DNA of 64,000 nucleotides, from positions 31,361,159-31,425,158 of the forward strand of contig CM060909.1 of assembly GCA_030737875.1 (NCBI GenBank). The letters run 5' to 3'. The notes below the pieces were generated by a model, which did not search any database, was not told the DNA's origin, and was given only the letters and a program-made list of their open reading frames with translations. Below are positions 37,701-48,100 of the stretch, in pieces. Both the position numbers and the translations under genes were made by a program. Within the stretch, counting starts at the first letter, position 1, and each line of letters begins with the position of its first letter. Origin of the DNA: Allium sativum. Its lineage: Eukaryota > Streptophyta > Magnoliopsida > Asparagales > Amaryllidaceae.

Positions 37701-39348
37701 CTTGGCAACCTTTGATTTTTCTCTGACAGTTGAGTCGATGACCGGTTCTTTGGCATCTCTTGAGCTCAGGCCTACCCTTCTGGATCAAGTTGGGGCTTCG
37801 CAGAAGGAAGACCCTCAGATAATTGAGATCATGGATAAGCTGATTGGAGGGGAGACATCTAGTCACCTTGCTCGATATTCAATAGATGATAAGGGTTGGC
37901 TGAGGAGAGACGGAAGGCTTTGTGTTCCGATGGTAGAAGATTTGGTGAGGAAAGTTCTTGATGAAGCACATCGCTCCAAGTTGACTATACATCCAGGCGG
38001 TGATAAGATGTATAGAGATATGAAGCGCATTTTCTTCTGGCCTGGAATGAAGAAGGATGTGGCCGCGTTTGTCTCTAGATGTGTTGTTTGTCAGAGAGTA
38101 AAAGCCGAGTCAAAGAAGCCCGGTGGGCTATTACATCCTCTAGAGGTCCCGCTATGGAAGTGGGAGAGTATTTCTATGGACTTTATTGATGGGCTTCCAA
38201 GGTCAAGGAGAGGGAATACGAGTATATGGGTCATTGTAGATAGGCTTACGAAGAGTGCTCATTTCATCCCGGTGAAGAGCAAAAGGACCGCATCTGGACT
38301 AGCATCAGTATATCTTCGTGAGATAGTACGACTACACGGAGTCCCTTCCAGCATAGTCAGTGACTGAGACCCCATCTTTACTAGTCAGTTCTGGGACAGT
38401 TTGCAGGAAGCTATGGGCACGAGGTTGAACCTGAGTACGGCCTATCACCCACAAACGGACGGTCAGACAGAAAGGGTGAATAGGGTACTTGAGGACTTGT
38501 TGAGGCTTTGCATTCTGGACTTTGGAGGTACTTGGGAAGACCACCTTCCTCTTGTTGAGTTTGCGTATAATAACAGTTATTAGGCAAGCATAGGGATGGC
38601 ACCATTTGAAGCTTTATATGGGAGGCCGTGCAAGTCACCTACATGTTGGTGGGAGACTACAGATAAGCTTATACTTGGACCTGACATGATTAGGGATACA
38701 TCCGAGAAGGTCGAGTTGATTAGAAGACGAATGAAGGCGGCCCAAGACCGACAGAAATCCTATGCTGATAAGCGGAGATCCGGTTTGGAGTTTGATGTTG
38801 GGGACATGGTTTTCGTAAAGGTTTCTCCTTTGCGGAATGTGGTCCGATTTGGAGCTGTTGGGAAGTTAGCACCGAGATTTGTTGGACCCTTCCCTATCAT
38901 AGAGAGAATTGGGAAGATGGCTTATAAAGTGCAATTACCCGAGAAGCTGTCCGGAGTGCATAATGTCTTTCATGTCTCGCATCTCCGAAAGTGCCTACAT
39001 GAGTCCGCTGAGGTGGTTGAACCTAGCATTCTTGAAGACGTGGAAGTAGAGAAAGAGGCAACTTTGAGGAGAGCTCCGATTCGTATCTTGGGGACGGAGA
39101 CCAAGAGGCTAAGGAATCGAGAGGTCAGGTTGGTGAAGGTTCAATGGTGTGAAGCCGAAGAAGACGCAACTTGGGAAATCGAGGAGAAGATGCGTGAGCT
39201 TTATCCATTTCTTTTTGAGGGTACACTCTCAATCTCTTTCCTTTATTTAGCATATCTTTCTCTTTGCTATCCATGTTTATCTAGTTATCGTGCTAAGCTT
39301 GTCATGAGAACCTTAGGTAGAAACCCTTTGGATGAAACATGTGTTTGA
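34762..39348 (+). pseudogene. Element A gag-pol polyprotein with three nonsense codons
   Basis: One frame of 1,529 codons without frameshifts, closely similar to the intact product of element B. Order: MAED start, Pro-rich stretch (about residues 31-88, much longer than in B), Gag, two CCHC zinc knuckles (CNYCGVPGHFAKDC and CFFCGEAGHFSKEC), protease (DSGASHSF), RT (FVDDILVF), RNase H ([10 protein letters not shown]), integrase, chromodomain, short hydrophobic tail. Stops are at 36592-36594 (TAA, start of RT), 38365-38367 (TGA, integrase, before the second catalytic Asp region is complete) and 38581-38583 (TAG). The last two are C-to-T changes in CG and CHG contexts, as expected from deamination of methylated cytosines. 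Start chosen because MAED is shared with B. Confidence 0.92.
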
Positions 39349-39782
39349 AACATGTTATGCTTGATGGTTGCAAGTGGTTGCAAGTGTTTGCAAGTGGTTA
39401 CTCGTGGATGCATGATACACATAAGGCACTAGATCGGCTAACACACTCCTCATATTGCATGTGCATGAGTGTTTATGCTTATTCTTGGATGAAATTTGTA
39501 TGCAATCACATGGATGTTGCATATGGATGTATGATTGAGCACGCATGTAGATATTATACATTATGTTAGGGATTTGCATACATATGGAAACATTTCACTA
39601 ACATATTTTGCATTGATCTTTGCATTAGGTAGGTACATATACACACACTTCTGCATATGTTCATACATCATTTAGATTCTTTTAAGGACAATGATTGCTC
39701 GTGGATGATGTTTTGAGTAGATGGATGTTGGATGGTAGGATATGTTCTTCCTAACTTGAAGATTTCGGGGACGAAATCCTTT
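39349..39782 (+). other. Post-pol untranslated region of element A
   Basis: No protein. Rich in GTGGATGCAT-like words shared with element B. It ends in an inverted repeat GATTTCG (39761-39767) / CGAAATC (39772-39778) directly before the polypurine tract. Confidence 0.75.
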
Positions 39783-39795
39783 AAGGAGGGGAGAA
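39783..39795 (+). other. Polypurine tract of element A
   Basis: AAGGAGGGGAGAA directly before the 3' LTR start at 39796; identical to that of element B. Confidence 0.93.
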
Positions 39796-41693
39796 TGTAA
39801 CAACCCGTATTTTCAATAACCTATTATAACATAAATCGAGGTAGAATTTAATTCAAAAATCTGAATCAAGGGAAACAGGCTATGCCATTGCGTTCGTCTC
39901 GGAAAAATACGCGAAATAGAGTCCGAGTTTTCGAAAATCGGAGTCTGTATGACCCAGTTAAGGCCCATTGAAGTTTTCAGAAATTTCCATGTTAAAAACA
40001 GATTTAAATTTCAAATTAAAAACAAGGATTAGGGCTAATTGGCGTCAGGCGGGAAAACTCCCGCCAGGACCCCCATGTCGACAGGCATGTCGACAGGGGT
40101 CTTAGGGTGTCGACTGCCCTGTCGACAGCCCTGTCGACACGGGGTGACCAGGCAGTCTTGCCTGGCGCACCATTTTGATTTGGGCTTGGTCTTGTGGCTT
40201 GGTTCTAGAGAATTCCTAAATCTGACGGGCCTAAACTAACCTAGGATTAATCCTAGGGCTAAAAACACTCTAATCTTCTATAAATAAGCCCCTAATCCTA
40301 CCCTAAAGCCTCATTATTCACTCTAGCAACCAAACTATGTCAAATTGAAATCTCAAATGGCCTCCACCTAAGAACCCTAGCCTCCACCCTCTTCAAAAAT
40401 CATTTCTATTAAGATTTTGATGTTCATACAAGCTTTTCTAAGTTGTATGAATGATCATTAGCTTGCATACATCATCAAGTTGCAAGCTTTATTTGCTAAG
40501 CTAGAGTTTTTGGGATTTTTGTTAATTGGAGCTTTGTTTTGGGGTTTTATATGCTTGCATAAAAGGGCTTCTCAATCTTTATTAGTAGATTTGTGTCTTC
40601 ATAATATTTGTAAGCCCTCTTACCTTCATTTTAGAAACTCTAAAGTTAATATGTGATGAAAGTTGAGATTTATGCATGTTGAATAAGTTATGCATGCTTA
40701 TGCGAGTTCACTATGCTATGTTATGCATGTTTAATAAGTTATGCATGCTTATGCGAGTTCACCATGCAATGTTATGCATGTTTAATGAGTTATGCATGCT
40801 TATGTGAGTTCACTATGCTATGTTACACATGTTTGATAAGTTATGCATGCTTATGCAAGTACACTATGCCATGATTCACAAGTCTAACAAGTTATGCATG
40901 TTTATGCAAGTTCACTATGCCATGATTTGCAAGTTTAACAAGTTATGCATGTTTATGCAAGTTCACTAAGTCATGATTTGCAAGTTTAACAAGTTATGCA
41001 TGTTTATGCAAGTTCACTATGCTAAGTTATGCAAGTCCAACATGTTATGCATGCTTATTATGATATGTAAGATTTATCATGTATGTTGGGCCAAGTTCCC
41101 TCTTTCTATCCTTTATGCGTTATGACGAATATGTAAGCGATAGAATGACGTTGGGGTTTTTTTTGGGTAAAACTTAAAATACATGAAAATATAAGAATGG
41201 GAATTTACCTATTAAGTTAGGTCTACCCCTTGGGAATTTACCTATTAAGTTAGGTCTACCCAAGTATTTGTTAAACTTGTAATTATGGTTTGAAATAAAG
41301 TGGACATGACACTTAGAAAACATGTGTGGCCAACTCGAGGTTGGGTTGAGTTTGTAGCGTAAACCTACCCGGAACCGACCGACTTAACTAGTTGCTACAA
41401 ACAATAGGACCCAATGTGAGAAGTTGGTCATGTGTACTTGGGACCCGAGGTTAGACCAAGTTGTGGTGTAAAGCTACCCGGAACCGACCGGCTTAACTAG
41501 TAACCGCAACAAAGTCTAATGTGAGAGGTCAAGGTACAATTAAATTAATGCCTCATGATTAGGGTTAAGTCATGGCCCACTAATACTTAACCAATTTTGG
41601 GGATGCGAGGGATTAAATGGGGTTAAGTGGTGAACTGTTGGTTACACTTAACTAATTTAATCCATGATTAGTGAGGGGTTAAACCACACTTAA
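39796..41693 (+). repeat. 3' LTR of element A, first part
   Basis: Matches 31599-33540 of the 5' LTR and is interrupted after cttaa by element B. Carries its own copies of the hairpin modules at 41341-41414 and 41451-41519; in the first, one base of the inner CCGG is mutated. Confidence 0.93.
41689..41693. repeat. Target-site duplication of element B, left copy
   Basis: cttaa, matched by 53319-53323. The uninterrupted 5' LTR of element A has this word once at the same place. Confidence 0.95.
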
Positions 41694-41925
41694 TGTAACA
41701 ACCCGTATTTTCAATAACCTGTAATAACATAAATCGAGGCAGAATTTAATTCTAAAATGGGAATCAAGGGAAACGGGCTATGCCATTGCGTTCGTCTCGG
41801 AAAAATACGCGAAATAGAGTCCGAGTTTTCGAAAATCGGAGTCCGTATGACCAAGATATGGCCTCGCGAAGTTTCACGAAAATTCCCAAATTAAAGTATA
41901 CTTAATTAAGTGAAATGGGTTGTGT

Positions 41926-41967
<42 letters not shown>

Positions 41968-43300
41968 ATATATATATATATATATATATAATTGAAAATT
42001 TAATAAATAAATATGCAAAAATGCTCAAAACAGCGAATTGGGAGAGGGGAATAACCGAACCGGCCGATTTTTGAAGTCGACCCGAGCCCGCTGGGTCGAC
42101 TAGGGGTTAATCCAGGGTGTTTGGCTGTCAACCCGTGGGCCGATTCGCTCAAGTGCAGATTTTGCATTTGAATGGTTCTCATGGTCCATCTTTAATCTAA
42201 AGGCCCTAGATGGTTCCTACACTTGACTTCTTCCCCAAGACATGCTTTGATGGCTTGGATTGAATCTAGGGTTAATCCTATGGCCTAAAACACTTGCCTA
42301 ATCTATAAATAAGACCCTAACCTACCCTAATTCATTCATAATTAAACCTAGTGACTAAACTATGGCAAAATGCTAGCTCTCATGGCCTCCACTAATTTTA
42401 TGAAGAGGGTTGCATACTAATCACTCTCTAATCAACTTCTAATCCCTTCTTAGCATCTTAATCTTCTTCATTTGGTGTTCAAAGTTGCTAGTTGTGAGTT
42501 TCTATCACTTTGATGATCTTTTGGTAAACTAATTAGATGAGATGTGATGAGATTTATGGTTTTGTATGTGGGTTAATGAGCTTTGAATCATATGATATGA
42601 TGTTAGCATTAATCTTATGTTTATGCATGTTGAGTATGTAAGCTTATGCAAGTTTAATATGATGTATGTTATGTTTGCATGATGCTAAATATGCAAGTTG
42701 TGGGCTATGTAATCATATGCATGTTATGCAAGTTCATGGTAATATGCTATGCAAGTTACATGTATGTAAATATGCAAGTTACATGTTTGTTAATATGCAA
42801 GTTACATGTATGTAAATATGCAAGTTACATGTTTGTTAATATGCAAGTTACATGTTTGTTAATATGCAAGTTACATGTATGTAAATATGCAAGTTACATG
42901 TTTCTTTATATGCAAGTTACATGTTTGTTAATATGCGAGTTACATGTATGTAAATATGCAAGTTACATGTTTATTAATATGCAAGTTCATGATGACACAT
43001 TATGCAAGTCTATAAGCTAATATGCAAGTTTGTTATGCAAAATGAATATGTAAGTTATGTGACATATTATATGCAAGTTATGTGACATGTTATGCAAGTT
43101 CATATGCAAGTTATGTGTTTGTTAATATGCAAGATGGCACCTTTGAAACATGTTCATTCATATGCAAGTTGACACCTTTTATATGTGTTATATCATGAAC
43201 GAAATTACGTGGGAACGATGGGGTAATTAAATGCATAAGTTAATAAGATTGTGTGAAATTAATATAATTATGCATAACACAAAATAAATAAACATAGTCT

Positions 43301-43405
43301 GGGAATTTGCCTATTTGGTTAGGTGTACCCATACTATGTGTTGGGAATTTACCTATTGAGTTAGGTCTACCCCATGGGAATTTACCTATTAAGTTAGGTC
43401 TACCC
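43301..43405 (+). other. Three copies of a 30-nt hairpin (element B, 5' LTR)
   Basis: Units at 43301-43330, 43343-43372 and 43376-43405. In each GGG faces CCC and ACCT (GCCT in the first) faces AGGT. The same unit occurs twice in element A at 33053-33115. Confidence 0.6.
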
Positions 43406-43494
43406 ATGTTAAGAAAACTTGATTAATTAGGGATAATTAATATAAAATTATGAGGGTGATTAATTAGGTGTAATTAATTGACTAAGACACGAGG

Positions 43495-43689
43495 TTGGAC
43501 TCAGTTGTAGCGTAAAACTGCCCGGACCCAACCGGCTTAACCAGTTGCTACAAATGTTAGCCCAATGTGAGAGGTCTTAGGCACAAACTAAATACGTAAT
43601 TAATGTAAAGACACGAGGTTAGACTCTGTTATGACATAAGGCTGCCCGGACCCAACCGGCTTAACCAGCGGTCATAAAAGACAGTCTAA
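43495..43689 (+). other. Two tandem copies of the conserved hairpin module (element B, 5' LTR)
   Basis: Copy 1: TTGGACT (43495-43501) with AGCCCAA (43559-43565, one mismatch), TTGTAGC (43505-43511) with GCTACAA (43547-43553). Copy 2: TTAGACT (43619-43625) with AGTCTAA (43683-43689), TTATGAC (43629-43635) with GTCATAA (43671-43677). Inner CTG/CAG and CCGG/CCGG pairs and the 35-base spacing are kept. Identical copies lie in the 3' LTR at 51875-51945 and 51999-52069. Confidence 0.72.
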
Positions 43690-44940
43690 TGTGAGAGGTC
43701 TTTACAAAGGTTACGTTCTTAATTAATTAATTAAGAAACACTTAACCATATTAGCATGTAGAGGGACATGAGGGGTTAAGTGGGTGCCTCGGGTGGCATG
43801 AGAAAATCTAGTGGTTGCCTTAGGTGGCAATAGAAAATACGATTAGAATACTTAACCAAAATGGAACATGTAATTAAAACATGATTAAAGGGTTAAGTGG
43901 GATATACTAGAAAAAGGGACAAGCTTAGGTGGGTAGCTTGTGGAGGCCCATTTCAACCAGTAACCCATACGTATCTTTGTGGGCTCGACCCATGTCGAGG
44001 ACGGGACACGCATACTGGGCTTGACTGTAAGAGGCAAACGGGTTAGCGGTGGCAACGCAAGTCCAACGGGCTTCATATGCGTGAGTGGGCCCGGGCTGGT
44101 AGGTAAGCCGTTGTTGCATCGAGTAGATATAAGCCGTGCACCTTTAGTTCCATCAGGTTGCCACATTGGGGAATGATACATCCCACGGTGGGGCCAGCAC
44201 GGGTATCTACGTTAGGGAGCCGATCGAATGGGAAGTAGTGTGTACACCTAGTGGATTGTAGGGCCCCGTGGCGCCTACTTGGTCACCTAGGGGTACGCAG
44301 GTACTAATTAGTAAATTTTATAAGTCCTTGGGTGGGATCAACCTTTAAGTTAGGAACGACTGGTGTGGTGCAGTTTAGTAATTTACCTTAGGGAGGGTAG
44401 ATGCGTCTTTATCCTTTATCTTCGTTTAGTTGACTGCTTAGGGTAGCCATTCATCCCTATATGTTACCGTATATCAGTTTATGTCTTCTCTGGTTACTTT
44501 AACGATTGTATTGTTAAAGTTATAGGACTCGCTCAGACTTATGTCTGACCCTGTTGTTTTTATCTTTTTCCCAACCCTCAGGTCCTACGGTGGATCCTAG
44601 CAGTAGTGGAGCTTGATCGGATTGCTGTTCCAGTCTTTAGGAGCTTGGATAGATGTAAAGCTCCAATTATCCAGTTATCTTTTCTTTTGTTTGGCTATTG
44701 TATGAGAGTGGGATTATGTACTTCTTTATTTTGATGGATATTGTACTTGACCTTTATTGTGGTTTTATGATGTAACCAGACATGTTTTACTTCCGCTGTT
44801 ATGAGATGATGTTTTAAAATTTCAAGTACTATTTATATCTGTCTTGTTGTAATTTTTCTGTTCTATATTCACTAAAATACTCCACCAATGCTATGGCATT
44901 CCCTTAGTGAGTGATCATAGCGGGAGTGGGGTGTTACACG

Positions 44941-44952
44941 TGGTATCAGAGC
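44941..44952 (+). other. Primer-binding site of element B, initiator-Met tRNA type
   Basis: TGGTATCAGAGC two bases after the 5' LTR end. Confidence 0.96.
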
Positions 44953-45139
44953 TTAAGGTTACCAGAACAGATAAAATTTTTGAGAAAAACTACTTTCTAA
45001 GAGTATTTTCGAAGAAAGGATTTTTAAAAAGCATGTCTTCTAAGAGAAAAAGTTTTTGAAAAAGAAAAGCATAATCCCCAATAGCCATATCTTTATCTTT
45101 CGGAATCTCCTTTTTGAATCTTTCCTCTTTCGTTTCAGC

Positions 45140-48100
45140 ATGGCTGAAGATCTTAACATCCCGGAGGGTTTAGTTATACCACTATGGTATAGGAGGTTGC
45201 AAGAGGCTAGGGCCGCGGCTGCGGGTCCGGCCAATGCTACTACACCAGAGACAACCGCTCCTCCTCCTCAGCCTAGAGTGGATAATTTTGCTAAGGTTTG
45301 CAAGGAGTTCAAGGCTATAGGAGGAAAACCTTTTCTTGGTTCAGAGACTTTCGTAGAGGCTAGAGATTGGCTTAAGGAAGTGGAAGAGTTGCTAGATATC
45401 TTTGAAGTGGAAGAGGGAAAGAAAGTCAAGTTGGCGGCTTGGTTAATGAAGGGAGAGGCCTCATTCTGGTGGGAGGTCACTAATGGAGAACGCCCTGTTG
45501 ACTCTTGGGCAGATTTTAAGCAATGGTTTGGGGCTAAGTTTCTCTCAAGGGCGGAAGAGAATCTGTTTATGGAGAAGTTCTTGAATTTGAAGCAAGGGAA
45601 TCTCACGGTGAAAGAATATGTCAACAAATTCAATCAATTAGCAAGGTTTGGCATAGAGTTGGTGAATACACCGGAGAAGAAGGCTTTGAGGTTCGTTAGA
45701 GGCTTGAACGAACCATTGCAAGGAATAGCTATGACTCACATTCCTATGGGGGCCACTTTTGAGAAGCTTGTCTACATGGCACTTATGCATGAGGATGATA
45801 AGAATTCTAAGGCACCAGAGAAAAAGGGGGATCAGAAGAAACCGCAACAGCAACAACAAGGCAAGGGCGGAAAAGGCAATGGTGACAAAAAGAAGACGAA
45901 GAAGAAGTGCTTCAATTGTGGAACACCAGGACACCTTAGTAAGGATTGTCGCAAAAAGAAGAAAACCGGTTGCTTTCATTGTGGTGAAGCAGGGCATCTT
46001 GTGAAAAACTGCCCAAAGAAGGGGCAGAAGACGGGGTCTACCTCAGGAGGCCAGGTGCAAGCTCTTATAGCACCACCTCAGTCAGGGGGGCAAGTTCAGG
46101 TTCTCTCAGTTCCACCGATTCAGCAGAGAGGTAGAACTATTTCCGTTGAAAGTCTGGTTTTTCTGTTTGATCATCCAGTTCGTACTTTGTTTGACTCTGG
46201 CGCATCGCATTCTTTTATCTCATCATCGTTAGTTGAGTCACTGCACTTAGACACCAGTCTAGTTGATGATCCCTTGGTTGTCTCAAACCCAATTGGGGGC
46301 TCCATATATCTGTCTATGATATGTTTGGGTTTGAAGATTTCTATACTTAGCGTTGAGTTTAGATGTGATGCTTTTGTATTGGGCTTCACGGGCTATGGGT
46401 TGATCTTGGGCATGGACTGGTTATCCAGTAATGGTGCCGTTCTTGATTGCGAAAGGAGAGTTGTCAGGCTCATGACCCGCTTGGGTAACACTCTCGAGAT
46501 CTCTTGCAATCCCATGGAATCTGTTTTGCTAAGTTATCTTGAATCGCTCGATGCTTCGGTCGAGAGTTTGTGTTCTGTCAGAGTAGTCCGGGAATATCCG
46601 GATGTGTTTGAAGAAGTAAAGGGTTTGCCTCCGAAGCGGGAGATAGATTTCCGAATTTATTTGGTGGATAATGCCAAACCAGTGTCTTTGCCAGTACGCC
46701 ACATGGCTCCTCGTGAGAGAAGAGAACTTCATAAGCAAGTAGGGGAGTTGCTTGAGAAGGGGTTCATAAGGCGAAGTATATCGGAGTGGGGAGCTCCAGT
46801 AGTGTTTGCCACGAAGGCGGATGGGTCCCTCAGACTTTGTGTGGATTATAGAGAACTTAATAAGCTCACGAAGAAGAATAGACACCCATTACCGAGGATA
46901 GATGATCTCTTTGATCAGTTGGTTGGCGCGTCAGTATTTTCGCAGATGGACTTAGCTACAGGGTTTCATCAGTTAAGAGTGGCGGAGGACAGTATAGAGA
47001 AGACTGCTTTCCGGACTCCGGATGGTTTTTATGAGTGGCTAGTGATGCCATTTGGGTTGACAAACGCCCCCGCATACTTTGTTGATCTCATGAGTAGAGT
47101 GTTCAGAGAGTATCTGAATAAGTTTGTAGTAGTTTTTGTGGATGACATCTTGGTCTTTTCCAAGAATGAAGAAGAGCATGCCTTACATCTCAAGGAAGTG
47201 TTGGAGACTCTTCGAGCGCATAGTCTTAAAGCTAAATTCTCTAAATGCCATTTTTGGAGAAGAGAAGTGCGATTCTTAGGGCATGTGGTCTCTAAGGAAG
47301 GGATAGCTGTGGATCCCGCAAAGATAGTATCTATCCAGGATTGGAAAGTTCCTAGAAATGCTACCGAGGTAAGAAGTTTCTTGGGGTTGGCAGGATATTA
47401 TAGGAAGTTCATCAAAGACTTCGCGAAGATATCAGCCCCATTAACCCGCTTGACGAAAAAGAATCTGGTTTTCTCGTGGGATGTAGATTGTGATGATGCT
47501 TTCCGACGGTTAAAGAGAGCTTTGACCACCGCTCCAGTTTTAGTGCTCCCGGATGGGAGTAAGCCGTTTGTTGTTTATACCGATGCTTGTGGAACAGGAT
47601 TAGGCGCAGTCTTGATGCAGGAGGGAAGGGTAATAGCCTATGGAGGGAGACAATTGAGAGTGCATGAGAAGAATTACCCTACCCATGATCTAGAGTTGGC
47701 CGCGATTGTTTTCGCACTTAAGTCTTGGCGCCATTATCTTCTTGGTGAGAGATTCGAGTTGTTCACCGACCATAAATCATTGAAGTACTTATTCTCTCAG
47801 AAGGATTTAAACTTAAGACAGCAAAGGTGGATGGAGTTCTTAGCATCCTATGATTTCGAGATAGCGTATACCCCTGGTAAGGGTAACGTGGTGGCAGACG
47901 CCTTGAGTAGAAAAAGGCTATCTTTGAGTCCATTGTTCGTGGAACGACGAAGCTTGGAGTTTCTTTCTTTGTTTGACTTCAGACCTTCTGTTGATTTTGT
48001 ACCTGGTTTGTTGGCATCCTTGGAGGTTAGACCTACTCTTTTGAGACGGATTGGCGAGGCTCAGCGAGACGACCCACAGTTGGTTGTGTTGGTAGAGAAG

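Larger units (their letters stand above)
41694..44938 (+). repeat. 5' LTR of element B (3,245 bp)
   Basis: Begins TGTAACAACCCG, ends GGGTGTTACA. Contains a (TA)n run at about 41926-41991, GTCGAC-type words near 42056-42080, TATA box CTATAAATAAG at 42303-42313, about ten tandem units of a 23-bp repeat (42750-42990, core ATGCAAGTTACATGT), three 30-nt hairpins (43301-43405) and two larger hairpin modules (43495-43689). The frame 42679-43020 is only a translation of the tandem repeat. Confidence 0.95.

Noticed and set aside
42679..43020. 113-codon frame rich in YASYMF/VCK words, repeated at 51059-51400.
   Set aside because: It is the translation of a 23-bp tandem repeat in the LTR.
43885..44181. 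Overlapping frames on both strands (also at 52265-52561 and 33522-33904).
   Set aside because: They lie in GC-richer non-coding LTR sequence and are neither conserved between A and B nor similar to known domains.
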